Assembly: GCA_964352815.1 (NCBI GenBank)
Contig: CAYGTO010000003.1
Location: forward strand, 1 to 64,000
Source: CAYGTO01 sp964352815
GTDB lineage: Bacteria; Pseudomonadota; Alphaproteobacteria; Rickettsiales; UBA3002
Direction of reading: 5' to 3'
DNA: 64,000 nucleotides
The translations under genes were made by a program, and so were the position numbers. Positions within the stretch are counted from its first letter, which is position 1. Every line of letters starts with the position of its first letter. The notes beneath the pieces are model-generated. The model saw only the letters and a program-made list of their open reading frames with translations, made no database searches and was not told the origin of the DNA. This document shows, piece by piece, positions 41,227 to 50,051 of this stretch.

Positions 41227-42408
41227 ATGCATTCACCTGCTTACATTTTCGCGCAACATTTTAATGCGCAGCATCCGGGACTGACCGCATCAGACCAGCC
41301 GGCGCAGCTACGCGCAGACGCCAAAGCGATCATGGATGCGCTGGTGCATGATAGCACCAGGCTGGAACAACTCAGGGACACGCCGAATGTGAGCTCGCTG
41401 ATCAACAGCATCGATCATGTCAGCCCAGATGCAGGGCGTGCACTAACCGCCTACTTCCTCAACACCCCTGAAACGCAATCGCTGACACACCAGTTTGAAA
41501 CCGTGCTCGAAGTGATCAAACATCACTCGCCGGAAACCTACACCCACATCACCCACCATACGCCGCTCGCCTCAGCCGTATTTCTCGAGCAGGCACAGGA
41601 CAAAAACGCCGCGATTGAACAGCTCCCCATGTTCTTCTTTGCCGCCGCCGCGCATGATTTTGGCAAACTCGCGATTCATGACGCATTGCTCCACAAAACC
41701 CAGCGCATTGAGCCAGAAGCGATTCACGCGCTATGTGAGAAAGCGCAGGATACTGATGGGCATTTGCGTGATTATTTGATGCAACTCAATGACGGCCAGA
41801 TGGATCTTGGCAACGCCGAGCAACGTGACATTGCAGAGAAAGTGCTGCTGGCGTATCGCGACGCCTTTAAGCAGATGGATCCGACACAGCTTGATGCGCT
41901 TTTCACCCCGCATTTCGGCACGCTCAGCGATACGGAACGTCAGGCGATCAATGTCCATGACGATGCCAGCGTGGATTATATTGATGCGCTCATCGCACAT
42001 GGCGCCCTGCCCGACGCGCTGAAACCCGCGCGTGATTTGGTCAGCATGGATGGTTACCGCGAGATGAGCACCACGACAAACACATTATCAGACATGCGCG
42101 ACACGATTCATCTCACCGATATGTTCGACGCGCTGACAGCCCACCGCTGCTACCGCGCAGGCATGCCAACTGAGAAAGCGCTACGTATTATCGCAGACGA
42201 GGCACACAGCAAAGGCATGAACCCTCAGATTGTTGAGACGCTCACCGCCATGGTGTCTGAAGCACCGACGCAGCATCATGAGGCCGCTAAGCAGACGAGT
42301 GATTCGCAACCACCAACACGGCCGATTCCGAAACATGCACATCACAGCTGGGCCGATTATGTCACGCAGCGCCACGAATCTCCGGCTGGCTCGCCAACGC
42401 TCCATTAA
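41227..42408 (+). CDS. Pho-box-controlled divergent HD-GYP-like protein
   Basis: 393-residue protein. Residues about 135-330 resemble an HD-GYP phosphohydrolase: AAAAHDFGKLAIHDALLHK holds the HD pair and GK(L)AIHD motif near residue 140, and LTDMFDALTAHRCYRAGMPTEKALRIIADEAH matches the conserved D(x)(F/Y)DALT...P helix near residue 300. Between them the usual HHExxDGxGYP is replaced by about 80 divergent residues, with only MDGYREM left. HD-GYP enzymes degrade cyclic di-GMP; loss of the GYP motif makes that uncertain. The N-terminal 130 residues and the His/Pro-rich tail match nothing known. TTAGGG precedes ATG 41227. A terminator follows. Confidence 0.72.
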   Translation: MHSPAYIFAQHFNAQHPGLTASDQPAQLRADAKAIMDALVHDSTRLEQLRDTPNVSSLINSIDHVSPDAGRALTAYFLNTPETQSLTHQFETVLEVIKHHSPETYTHITHHTPLASAVFLEQAQDKNAAIEQLPMFFFAAAAHDFGKLAIHDALLHKTQRIEPEAIHALCEKAQDTDGHLRDYLMQLNDGQMDLGNAEQRDIAEKVLLAYRDAFKQMDPTQLDALFTPHFGTLSDTERQAINVHDDASVDYIDALIAHGALPDALKPARDLVSMDGYREMSTTTNTLSDMRDTIHLTDMFDALTAHRCYRAGMPTEKALRIIADEAHSKGMNPQIVETLTAMVSEAPTQHHEAAKQTSDSQPPTRPIPKHAHHSWADYVTQRHESPAGSPTLH

Positions 42409-42431
42409 AAAAGGGCCGCCAAAGCGACCCC
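42407..42431 (+). terminator. terminator after the HD-domain gene
   Basis: AAAAAAGGG(G/C)... faces ...CCCCTTTT across a short GCC/GGC-rich centre at about 42409-42434. The stem is imperfect. Confidence 0.5.
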
Positions 42432-42537
42432 TTTTCGTTCTATCATGTCATTTCGAGCGAGCGCTATTGCGCGACGAGAAATCTAAGATCTCTCCACTGC
42501 TTTGCCAAGGCTTCACAGTGTTCGAGACGACAAGATT

Positions 42538-42993
42538 TTACAATTCAGAAGGATGCTTATCTTTAATACCTTCCCATTTACCGGTGCCTTCTTTGATGTA
42601 GCCTGGCACATCTTCTTCCCAAATCTTCTGAACCTTTTTGTTCAGATTTAGGTAGAGCTTTCCGTCCACCACTTTATACGCAAGCGGGTCGCTGACGAAC
42701 TTCTTGCCCTTTGTTACGCCAAATGCACAATAGCCACCGAACTGCGGCAAGTATTTTTCTGGGTTCGCTTTAAACGCTTCCTTGTTCGCTTTGTCTGTAA
42801 ACAGATAAGTCACGCCATTATGGTACGCTGCTTGGTTGCCAGAACCTTTCTTCGGCCCCTCTTCTCCATAATATGACACGACATCATAGCCTTGCAGGGC
42901 AACCGTATCGATTTGCGGGTCTGGGCTTACCGCCGCAGAGGCTGGCGCTACCGCAAGCATGACCCACGAAAGTGCGAGTATCAATTGTTTCAT
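42538..42993 (-). CDS. exported YHS-domain protein
   Basis: 151-residue protein with a signal peptide (LILALSWVMLAVAPASAA) and a YHS domain: ALQGYDVVSYY near residue 33, AAYHNGVTYLFTDKANKEAFKANPEKYLPQFGGYCAFGV near 55-93. YHS domains are linked to metal binding; exported single-domain forms are common in proteobacteria. AAGGAGAGAAA precedes ATG 42993, which fixes the start against the longer frame. Two tiny membrane-protein genes lie just upstream on the same strand. Confidence 0.88.
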   Translation of the reverse strand: MKQLILALSWVMLAVAPASAAVSPDPQIDTVALQGYDVVSYYGEEGPKKGSGNQAAYHNGVTYLFTDKANKEAFKANPEKYLPQFGGYCAFGVTKGKKFVSDPLAYKVVDGKLYLNLNKKVQKIWEEDVPGYIKEGTGKWEGIKDKHPSEL

Positions 42994-43104
42994 TTTCTCT
43001 CCTTGGTATTTAATTATGATGCCACCCGCCATTCCATTATGCGATGGAATGGCGAGTGAACTATTCCTCATACGCCGTAGGTCGCCAAACCCTGCGCGAA
43101 GCAA

Positions 43105-43194
43105 TTAGCTGATAATTTCTTTTACGATCGTCGCTGCCAACGCAATGAGCGAAACGCCGCCAATCAGGGCGAAAAAATAAACGATAGTTTTCAT
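43105..43194 (-). CDS. 29-residue predicted membrane peptide
   Basis: Minus-strand ORF starting MKTIVYFFALIGGVSLIALA and ending with KEIIS, a single hydrophobic helix with a lysine at each end. GGAGAA lies 6 nt before ATG 43194, inside the end of the 47-residue gene; the two are separated by one base (TAATATG). Too short for standard callers. The pairing with another tiny membrane gene and clear ribosome sites support it. No family recognised. Confidence 0.6.
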   Translation of the reverse strand: MKTIVYFFALIGGVSLIALAATIVKEIIS

Positions 43195-43195
43195 A

Positions 43196-43339
43196 TTATT
43201 CTCCAATCACTGTATCGGGCTGAGAGTCTAGCGGCCCAGGGGTTTCCACAACAGATCCTCCCAAAAGCATGGGGGCTGCGATAAGCGAAAGTAGCCCGAA
43301 TAAGGCCAGGGCTTTAATGGCAGGGTGGATGTCTTTCAT
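43196..43339 (-). CDS. 47-residue predicted membrane protein
   Basis: Minus-strand ORF, 47 residues: a short polar start (MKDIHPAIK), one hydrophobic segment (ALALFGLLSLIAAPMLLGG) and a polar tail rich in Pro and Asp. GAGGAG lies 5 nt before ATG 43339. It directly precedes the 29-residue gene, forming a two-gene microprotein unit upstream of the YHS gene. No family recognised. It could be accessory subunits of a membrane complex, but no partner gene is nearby. Confidence 0.6.
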   Translation of the reverse strand: MKDIHPAIKALALFGLLSLIAAPMLLGGSVVETPGPLDSQPDTVIGE

Positions 43340-43479
43340 AAATGCTCCTCTGTTTTATAGCACTTGCTGTATAGCGCATGCATTTAGAAGACACAAGGGC
43401 CCGCATGCCCCCAGATTTGACAATCACCGTCGCTTCGCGTATTAGTTAAGAAATCATTAACCTCTATATTCGAGACTTT

Positions 43480-44016
43480 ATGGACCTATCACGCCGCCAA
43501 CTTATGAAAACCGCATCGATCAGCACGTTGGGGCTCCTCCTACCAAGCGTTGGGCTCGCCAACGTTGACAGTAAATTCCGCTCGATCGGCTTTAAAAGCC
43601 TGCATACCGGCGAAGCGCGCGAGTTTGAATATATGAGCCGGGGGGAATATGTGCCTGATGCGATTGCCGCCATGAATCATCTGCTACGTGATCATCGCAC
43701 GAATGAGGTGATGGTAATGGATATCCGGCTGATTGAGTCGCTGCATGTGCTGCGTCGTTCGCTTGGGAAGAGCGAAAAGTTTAATCTGATTTCAGCCTAT
43801 CGCTCGCCGAAAACCAATGCGATGCTGTCAGGAAAATCTGGCGCTGTGGCGAAGAAAAGTTACCACATGCGCGGCATGGCGATCGACATTGCGATGCCAG
43901 GGGTTCAACTGAATCATCTACATACAGCCGCGAAGTCACTGAAAGTGGGAGGCGTCGGCGCCTATAGTGGCTCTGGTTTTGTCCATATGGATACGGGGCC
44001 AGTGCGTTACTGGTAG
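43480..44016 (+). CDS. DUF882 / MepK-like peptidoglycan endopeptidase
   Basis: 178-residue Tat-exported protein of the DUF882/peptidase M15 group (YcbK/MepK-like). The twin-arginine signal SRRQLMKTASISTLGLLLP is at residues 4-22. Zinc-site residues appear in LISAYRSPKTNAML, SYHMRGMAIDIAMPG (H and D) and GSGFVHMDTGPVRYW (final H). MepK cleaves 3-3 crosslinks made by L,D-transpeptidases, and an L,D-transpeptidase gene is its direct convergent neighbour (stops adjacent), which supports a shared wall-remodelling role. Confidence 0.9.
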   Translation: MDLSRRQLMKTASISTLGLLLPSVGLANVDSKFRSIGFKSLHTGEAREFEYMSRGEYVPDAIAAMNHLLRDHRTNEVMVMDIRLIESLHVLRRSLGKSEKFNLISAYRSPKTNAMLSGKSGAVAKKSYHMRGMAIDIAMPGVQLNHLHTAAKSLKVGGVGAYSGSGFVHMDTGPVRYW

Positions 44017-45597
44017 TTAGCGACTCGCGACCGAGAAGCTACCATCTGGCGTGAGCGCATCATTGAGCGCCGTGCGCAGCGCGGCATCCTTGCCATACAC
44101 ATCTTTATAAAACTCCGGACGCCCCTCATCATTCACCCAGGCCGTTAGGTAAGTCGTGTAGACTGGAACCGGTGACTGCATCGAGATATGACGGTTATCA
44201 CGCCCATCATACCAGCGATCGAGCTTTGACAGCACCGAACTCGATTGTTGCTGCATCACGTAACGTGCTAAGGCCTTTGGCTTCTCCACGCGTACGCAGC
44301 CCGAGCTGAGCGCACGCTCTGCGCGTTTAAACAGATACGGTTTTGCGGTATCATGCAGATATATCGCATCCGAATCAGGGAGTACAAATTTGATCTTGCC
44401 GAGCGCATTACCGCGGCCAGAAGGTTGGCGAATACGGATATCCTGCGCTGAAACCGATTCCCAATCCACCTCTTCTGCAACCAACTCTTCACCTGTGAAA
44501 CGGTCAAAGAACTGATAGCCATTGGCATGCTCAGGATTGTTACGGATTTTCGGAAGCAGGTCTTTCTTCATGATATTCGTGGTCGGAGTCCAGGTCGGGT
44601 TAAACACCAAACCGGTCACCTTATTCTCAAACTCGGGCGTGCGGCGGTCTTTCTTGCCCACAATCACTCGCATACGCAGCGCTGGCTCACCCTGCTCATA
44701 AGCGGTGAGTGTGTAGCCCGGAATGTTCACATGGATATAGTCTTCTTGGTCAAAATTCAGCTGACGTAAGCGCTCCATCGAGAGCTGAATCTGCTCAACG
44801 CGTTTGCGTAGCGGGATATTCATCGTCGCGATCGTTTGCATTCCAATCACACCATCATCCTCTAGGCCGTGGCGTTTTTGGAAGCGCGCGACCGCTTCTT
44901 GCAACGCTTCATCATAGGGCGCCGGCTGACGCATCGCCTCTTCATTGCGCGCATTCGGAATCATATCAACATTGCGATACACATAATCACCCGTCAGATA
45001 GAGCAAATGACGAATGGGATGCACACGGGCGTCTTTAGCTCCTGGCTTGATGGCGCCGCCCTGCTCTGCAATGCGCGGCAGACCACCGCTTTGGCCGAGC
45101 ATGCGGTAGGTTTGCAGGGCATTCTTCAAGCCCGTGTAGGCGGCATGTGTTCCGGCGATCCGGTCCCAATGCGCACCCACATCATATTCGTGGGACAGCA
45201 ACGTTACATGCTTACGAATGGTGTAATCATTGAGAATATCACGGCTTTGGCGTGCGGTTTTAGCGAAGCCATGCGCAAGGCCAGCAACAATGCGTGCGAC
45301 CCATTGATCCAGCGCCGCATGCTTTTCCATGCACGGACGCTCCCCGCCAACAATCTCACGAAACTGCTCCGCAAACACCTTCGAATCCACGCCATGATGG
45401 TCTAATTCAGGAATCGCCTCATACAGGCGCGTGCCCTGAATCGTTAGGGCCGAACACGCTGGATTGAGCCAGTTCGAATAATGATAATCTGATGATGCGC
45501 CTGGATAGGCCGTGCCCGCTTGCACTGGAAACGCCACGAAAAGGAGCGCAAGATACGCACTTGAACTGATGACCAGAAACCACAAAGACCGACTCAC
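44017..45597 (-). CDS. YcbB-type L,D-transpeptidase
   Basis: 526-residue murein L,D-transpeptidase. A signal anchor lies at residues 5-27. A peptidoglycan-binding domain (EALQEAVARFQKRHGLEDDGVIGMQTIATMN) is near 230-260. The YkuD catalytic domain follows, with MRVIVGKKDRRTPEFENKVTGLVFNPTWTPT and the active site IYLHDTAKPYLFKRAERALSSGCVRVEKP (Cys near residue 440). It forms 3-3 crosslinks between meso-diaminopimelate residues in the periplasm. GTG start at 45597 with an AGGAG site. Convergent with the MepK-like gene. Confidence 0.93.
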   Translation of the reverse strand: MSRSLWFLVISSSAYLALLFVAFPVQAGTAYPGASSDYHYSNWLNPACSALTIQGTRLYEAIPELDHHGVDSKVFAEQFREIVGGERPCMEKHAALDQWVARIVAGLAHGFAKTARQSRDILNDYTIRKHVTLLSHEYDVGAHWDRIAGTHAAYTGLKNALQTYRMLGQSGGLPRIAEQGGAIKPGAKDARVHPIRHLLYLTGDYVYRNVDMIPNARNEEAMRQPAPYDEALQEAVARFQKRHGLEDDGVIGMQTIATMNIPLRKRVEQIQLSMERLRQLNFDQEDYIHVNIPGYTLTAYEQGEPALRMRVIVGKKDRRTPEFENKVTGLVFNPTWTPTTNIMKKDLLPKIRNNPEHANGYQFFDRFTGEELVAEEVDWESVSAQDIRIRQPSGRGNALGKIKFVLPDSDAIYLHDTAKPYLFKRAERALSSGCVRVEKPKALARYVMQQQSSSVLSKLDRWYDGRDNRHISMQSPVPVYTTYLTAWVNDEGRPEFYKDVYGKDAALRTALNDALTPDGSFSVASR

Positions 45598-45851
45598 ACC
45601 ACACTCCTGATACTGACAGAATGTTACTCTATTCCTTAATCATACTGCGGAAGCGTTAATATTTGGTTTCCCTTCCTTAAGAATAAGATAGCTCCAGGAT
45701 AACTGCCTTAGGAATCTGTTTTTCATGAGGAATTATCCCGCACGCCCCAACATAGAAGCTAGCCCCAAATGCTTAAGATTTTAATTAAATCCATTGTAAC
45801 TCGCGCCCCTTTATGGCATGATGAAAGGGTGTTGTGTGGAGTAATTATCTG

Positions 45852-46808
45852 ATGAATTCGTCCCCCCCTTCTGTCACTGATGGGTTTAGCGTGCTGCTGG
45901 TCGACACCTCTCATGAGGGGCTTTACGACATGGAATCGGCTGTTTTGCAGCACTACCCCAATGCCGCGCTGCATTACGCGCATTCTCTCACCGCAGCAAA
46001 AGATATGATGCTGGAGCAGAACCCTCACTGCGTCATGCTTACCAAAGCGACTGTGACAGAGGGCAATGCAGTAAAACCTGAATTGATCCATGGGCTGCAA
46101 CATACCGTCCCAGATATACCAATCATTTTGTGTACCAATCAGTGCGACACGGCCGAAGTCACTGACTTTATTCGTCATGGGCTTCAAGACGCGCTCACGC
46201 ATGAGCAGCTTCATTCCCCATATTTACCACACGCGATTCAGTGCGCCGTCGCGCGTAAAGAATCAGAAAAAGACCTCATTAAACTCGCAAATTATGACAT
46301 GCTCACCGGTCTTGCCAACCGTTTGCGGTTTGAAACCGCGCTCGATATGGCGCTCGCGCGCATGGGCCGCCGCGAAAGCATGATCGGCGTGTTGTTCCTT
46401 GATCTTGATGGGTTCAAGGCGGTCAATGACACACATGGCCACGCCTTTGGTGACGCGCTGCTCAAAGAAGTGGGTAACCGTATGAAACGCGCATTACGCG
46501 CCTGTGACTTAGTCGCGCGCTTTGGCGGAGATGAATTTGCGATCCTGCTCGAAGGGCTGAACGAGGTGCATCATACGCAATTGGTCGCACAGAAAATCAT
46601 ACGCTTGTTCAGCAAACCCTTTCATGTGATTGACGAGCCGATCGCGATTGGCGTCAGTATTGGCATAAGCTGCTGCGCAGAAACCAGCGATAAAAGCCGC
46701 GAAGAGTTGATGCTGCAAGCGGATCGCGCCATGTACAGTGCGAAGCTTGTGAGCGGCAGCGCCTACCACTTCTATCACAAAGAACAGACCGGTCTACAAC
46801 CCGCTTAG
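45852..46808 (+). CDS. GGDEF diguanylate cyclase with pseudo-receiver domain
   Basis: About 318 residues. The N-terminal ~115 residues look like a response-regulator receiver (FSVLLVDTSHEGLYDMESAV; PDIPIILCTNQCDTAEVTDFIRHGLQDALTHEQL), but the usual phospho-acceptor aspartate is replaced (CVMLTKATV). Then a full GGDEF domain: DMLTGLANRLRFETALDMAL, IGVLFLDLDGFKAVNDTHGHAFGDALLKEV and the active site RFGGDEFAILLEG. It makes cyclic di-GMP. No RxxD inhibitory site is obvious. GTG 45834 with AAAGGG upstream is an alternative start. Confidence 0.9.
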   Translation: MNSSPPSVTDGFSVLLVDTSHEGLYDMESAVLQHYPNAALHYAHSLTAAKDMMLEQNPHCVMLTKATVTEGNAVKPELIHGLQHTVPDIPIILCTNQCDTAEVTDFIRHGLQDALTHEQLHSPYLPHAIQCAVARKESEKDLIKLANYDMLTGLANRLRFETALDMALARMGRRESMIGVLFLDLDGFKAVNDTHGHAFGDALLKEVGNRMKRALRACDLVARFGGDEFAILLEGLNEVHHTQLVAQKIIRLFSKPFHVIDEPIAIGVSIGISCCAETSDKSREELMLQADRAMYSAKLVSGSAYHFYHKEQTGLQPA

Positions 46809-47105
46809 ACTTTCTTTTCTTCTTTCACTGCTAGCTGGCAGTGATCCAGCTGCTTAAACCGCCAGGACGCGAACCGCTCATAAAACTGATCCCCCAGCCA
46901 ATAAAAGGGTTTAAACCGCGCAAGCCACGCGAGCGCTTTTCAGAGTGGCAAGTATTTCCAAATTTCGATAAAGGCATCCAGCCCAATATAAAGCCGACCC
47001 CTGCTCATCTTCGGCATGCAAATATATCAGCGCCTGAATGCGGATAAAGGGCTTCCCCTCCACCGCTTCCGGCTCCCGCGCGACATCCCGCCAGACAAAC
47101 ACCCC
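46806..47105 (-). pseudogene. decayed DCC/DUF393-family gene
   Basis: On the minus strand two frames together give FVWRDVAREPEAVEGKPF, then AEDEQGRLYIGLDAFIEIWKYLPL, a stop, then ALAWLARFKPFYWLGDQFYERFASWRF. The order GxxAFxxIWxxLP...WLAxxxPF...YxxFAxxR is that of DCC-family (DUF393) proteins. At least one frameshift and one stop break it, and the N-terminal CPxC part is not found. It converges on the diguanylate cyclase, with the stop codons sharing bases. Confidence 0.55.
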
Positions 47106-47119
47106 CTCCGGCGGGAATA

Positions 47120-47470
47120 ATACTCCTTAGGATTGTACTTCGTCGTTTCGTGCCACAGTGTCTCGATCTACTGATCGACCGGCGGCTTGAAAAGCTGGTC
47201 GAGCAAACGAACGAGTTCTACTTAAGCAGGTAAAGCTAACCGCTTCTTCCTGTCTCGGATCCCCCGTCCGCCGCTTAGGCAGCGGGCGGGGGGGGGCACC
47301 TTTTCCACCGATGTCATTGCCACGGTAAGCGAGCAGAAAGCGAGCGCATCCAGGCAATCTATTCACATGAAGTCAGCAGATTTCACGTGAAACACACTAT
47401 GACTACTGTCATAGTGTGTTGTGGATTCCCTGTGACCTCGCGCTACTGCGCTCGGCACGTGGGAATGACG
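47120..47470. repeat. mixed dispersed repeats before the typA 3' end
   Basis: It contains the CATTGCCACGGTAAGCGAGC / CAGGCAATC repeat, a 13-bp near-perfect hairpin TTCACATGAAGTC-AGCA-GATTTCACGTGAA (47362-47391, the two odd pairs being G-U type) and a GTCATAGTGTG/CACACTATGAC inverted repeat. No gene seen. Confidence 0.65.
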
Positions 47471-47471
47471 A

Positions 47472-49295
47472 TTACGAGGCTTTTTTGGCCGCCCGGCTCG
47501 CCTTCTTCCGCTCATTCGGATCCAGCTCACGTTTACGCAAACGGAGACTTTTAGGCGTGACTTCCACCAGCTCATCTTCCTGAATGTAGGAAATCATCTC
47601 CTCTAACACAAGCTTGCGCGGCGGCACGAGGCGCACCGCTTCATCCGTCCCTGAGGCACGAACGTTGGTCAGCTGCTTGCCTTTGAGCACATTAATCTCA
47701 AGGTCATTATCACGGCTATGCTCGCCGACAATCATCCCCTGATAGACCTTATCCTGCGGGTTAATGAACATCACGCCGCGATCCTGCAAATTGAAAATGG
47801 CATAGGCCACTGCCTCGCCCTGATCGGTCGAGATCAGCGCACCATTGCGCCGCCCTTCAATGTCACCCTTGTAGGGGCCGTGGCTGTGATAGAGCCGGTT
47901 CATCACGCCAGTCCCGCGCGTATCGGTCAGAAACTCGCTCTGATAGCCGATCAGCCCGCGTGAGGGCGCGAGGAAGGTGATTCGCGTTTTGCCCCCGCCT
48001 GAAGGGCGCATATCGCTCATCACGCCTTTGCGCATCGAAATTTTCTCCACCACCGAACCGGAATGTTCCTCATCGACATCGACGACGACCTCTTCCATCG
48101 GCTCCAGCAATGCGCCGTTCTCTTCTTTCAGTAACACGCGCGGGCGCGAGACTGACATTTCAAAGCCCTCGCGGCGCATGGTTTCAATCAACACGCCGAG
48201 CTGTAATTCACCGCGCCCCCCCACTTCATAGGCGTCTGAATTTTCAGATTCCGTTACGGTAATCGCGACATTCGTTTCCGCCTCGGCGAGCAACCGGTCA
48301 CGAATCATCCGGCTCGTCACCTTGCTACCTTCCTGCCCGGCAAAGGGTGAATCATTCACGCTGATCGTGATCGCCATGGTCGGCGGATCAATCGGTGTCG
48401 AAGGAATTGGCTCACTTACCGCCGGGTCACAAATCGTGTCCGAGACCGAGGCAATGTTCGTCCCCGCGATCGAAATAATATCCCCCGCCTGCGCCTCTTC
48501 CACCGGCACACGCTCCACGCCTTTGAACGACATCAGCTTGGTCAAACGCCCAGTTTCAATCTGTTTTCCCTCAAGGTTCAGCACCTTAATCGGCGCGTTC
48601 AGCTTCGCCGTGCCGCTGGCCACGCGGCCTGTCAGAATCCGGCCCAGGAAAGAATCCGATTCCAGCAGCGTCCCAAGCATCGCGAACGGCGCATCCTGAT
48701 CGACTTCTGGCGCGGGCACATGTTTGATAATCAGCTCGAGCATCGGCGTCAAATCCTTACGCTCACCGTCAAGCTCGGTGGTGCACCAGCCATCGCGGCC
48801 GGACGCATAGAGAATCGGGAAATCGAGCTGTTCTTCGCTGGCATCGAGCGCGGCGAACAGGTCAAACACCTCATCCACCACCTCATCGGGGCGGCCATCC
48901 GGGCGGTCGACCTTATTGATCACCACCATTGGCCGCAAACCTTGCGCCAGCGCTTTACCCAGCACAAATTTCGTCTGCGGCATCGGCCCTTCCGCCGCAT
49001 CGGTGAGCAAAATCACCCCGTCGGCCATATGCAGAATCCGCTCCACCTCGCCGCCAAAGTCCGCGTGACCGGGCGTATCGATGATATTAATCCGCGTCTC
49101 TTCCCAATCGATCGAGGTACATTTCGCCAGAATCGTAATGCCGCGCTCTTTCTCCAAATCATTGGAATCCATCACCCGTTCCTGCACATTCTGATTGTCA
49201 CGGAACGTACCCGACTGCTGCAAAAGCGAGTCAATCAGCGTGGTTTTGCCATGGTCTACATGGGCGATGATGGCGATGTTTCTTAGCTGGGTCAT
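47472..49295 (-). CDS. typA: ribosome-associated GTPase TypA/BipA
   Basis: TypA/BipA, 607 residues, translational GTPase needed in cold and stress. G motifs: NIAIIAHVDHGKTTLID (residues 5-21), RGITILAKC, NIIDTPGHADFGGEV, NKVDRP and the TypA-specific LFAALDASEEQLDFPILYASG. C-terminal TypA domains contain SRGLIGYQSEFLTDTRGTGVMNRLYHSHGPYKG. ATG 49295 chosen by homology; an R1 repeat whose end contains GGAGCGGGAGC lies immediately upstream. The longer frame from 49388 is repeat sequence. Confidence 0.97.
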   Translation of the reverse strand: MTQLRNIAIIAHVDHGKTTLIDSLLQQSGTFRDNQNVQERVMDSNDLEKERGITILAKCTSIDWEETRINIIDTPGHADFGGEVERILHMADGVILLTDAAEGPMPQTKFVLGKALAQGLRPMVVINKVDRPDGRPDEVVDEVFDLFAALDASEEQLDFPILYASGRDGWCTTELDGERKDLTPMLELIIKHVPAPEVDQDAPFAMLGTLLESDSFLGRILTGRVASGTAKLNAPIKVLNLEGKQIETGRLTKLMSFKGVERVPVEEAQAGDIISIAGTNIASVSDTICDPAVSEPIPSTPIDPPTMAITISVNDSPFAGQEGSKVTSRMIRDRLLAEAETNVAITVTESENSDAYEVGGRGELQLGVLIETMRREGFEMSVSRPRVLLKEENGALLEPMEEVVVDVDEEHSGSVVEKISMRKGVMSDMRPSGGGKTRITFLAPSRGLIGYQSEFLTDTRGTGVMNRLYHSHGPYKGDIEGRRNGALISTDQGEAVAYAIFNLQDRGVMFINPQDKVYQGMIVGEHSRDNDLEINVLKGKQLTNVRASGTDEAVRLVPPRKLVLEEMISYIQEDELVEVTPKSLRLRKRELDPNERKKASRAAKKAS

Positions 49296-49307
49296 AGTTT
49301 TTATTTG

Positions 49308-49385
49308 CTCCCGCTCCGGCCGTCTGGCCTGCGCGATGAGCCTAACGCCTGCGGCGACTAAAGGCTCGGTCTGCTGACCTCGAAG
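49308..49385 (+). repeat. R1 repeat upstream of typA
   Basis: Same core as 171-245 and carries GGTC-TGCT-GACC (49368-49379, the reverse complement of a GGTC-AGCA-GACC hairpin). Confidence 0.75.
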
Positions 49386-49494
49386 CATTCTCCTTTATGT
49401 GTGAATGTATGCTGCGCGCTGTATAGCGTGCTGCACTGCGAAAAGAAAGGGGTTTTTGTAAGCTGTCATTCCCTGAATTTTGTGAAACAAAATT

Positions 49495-49647
49495 CTAAGG
49501 GAATCCAGTGCGTGTGGCTCTGGATTCCCTTAGAATGCGACGCATTCGGGCAATGACATCATCAGCAGGCGCAGGCAAGGCGCATAAGAAAAGAAAGATG
49601 CGCGCCCGCCCCGCCGCGATCAGTGCGGCTTTCTTCTCTGGTGTCAT
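49495..49647 (-). CDS. possible small ORF, 50 aa
   Basis: Minus-strand ORF starting MTPEKKAALIAAGRARIFLF with AAAAGGAG upstream of ATG 49647. The second half runs into a dispersed repeat (CTAAGGGAATCC), so the C-terminus is probably not native. Low confidence: support is only the ribosome site and the plausible charged/hydrophobic start. Confidence 0.3.
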   Translation of the reverse strand: MTPEKKAALIAAGRARIFLFLCALPAPADDVIARMRRILRESRATRTGFP

Positions 49648-49990
49648 CGGTTTTACTCCTTTTCATCCGATAACGTGACTACACGAGGCTACCTGCTGGC
49701 GGCCTCGGACTTCAAGTTCCTAAGAACAAAAGAAATCTATGAATGATAGCATGGTAAGGGCCTGGAATTATGTGACAAAATGATGAAGATTTTCGGCTAC
49801 ATCGTCATTGCGAGCGGCGAAGCCGCGTGGCACCCGGAGCGAAGCGGGTGACACACAAGATCCCGGCCTTCGCCGGAGTTGCGGCTCCTGTAATTGTCAC
49901 CCCGTCGCATGACAGAGTCTCCTTACTCTTGCCGAGAGCCTACGGCGTACAGATGGAGACCCCGCAATAAATGCGGGGTGACAGATTGGA
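49495..49990. repeat. dispersed repeats between typA and the metY leader
   Basis: It holds an inverted repeat of TTCTAAGGGAATCCAG/CTGGATTCCCTTAGAA, a TCATTGCGAGCGGCGAAGCCGCG piece (about 49805), and a GTCACCCCG...CGGGGTGAC element (about 49897-49982). Apart from the doubtful 50-residue ORF no gene is seen. Confidence 0.6.
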
Positions 49991-50015
49991 GTATTTCCGC
50001 ACTGCACAAAGCCCC

Positions 50016-50044
50016 TTGACAGGTCAGCAAAACTATGTTCAACT
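50016..50044 (+). promoter_or_regulatory. promoter of the SAM-II leader
   Basis: TTGACA (50016-50021), 17 nt, TCAACT (50039-50044). The -10 is weak, but the predicted start falls at about 50051, exactly where the riboswitch begins. Confidence 0.5.
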
Positions 50045-50051
50045 GTAGTCA

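Noticed and set aside
46841..47047. 68-codon plus-strand ORF after the diguanylate cyclase
   Set aside because: It overlaps the DCC-like remains read from the other strand, and the proline/lysine-rich product and lack of a ribosome site argue against it.
47127..47366. 79-codon minus ORF before the typA end
   Set aside because: It is made entirely of dispersed repeat sequence (MNRLPGCARFLLAYRGND, also encoded at 11138), so it is a translation artefact of the repeat.
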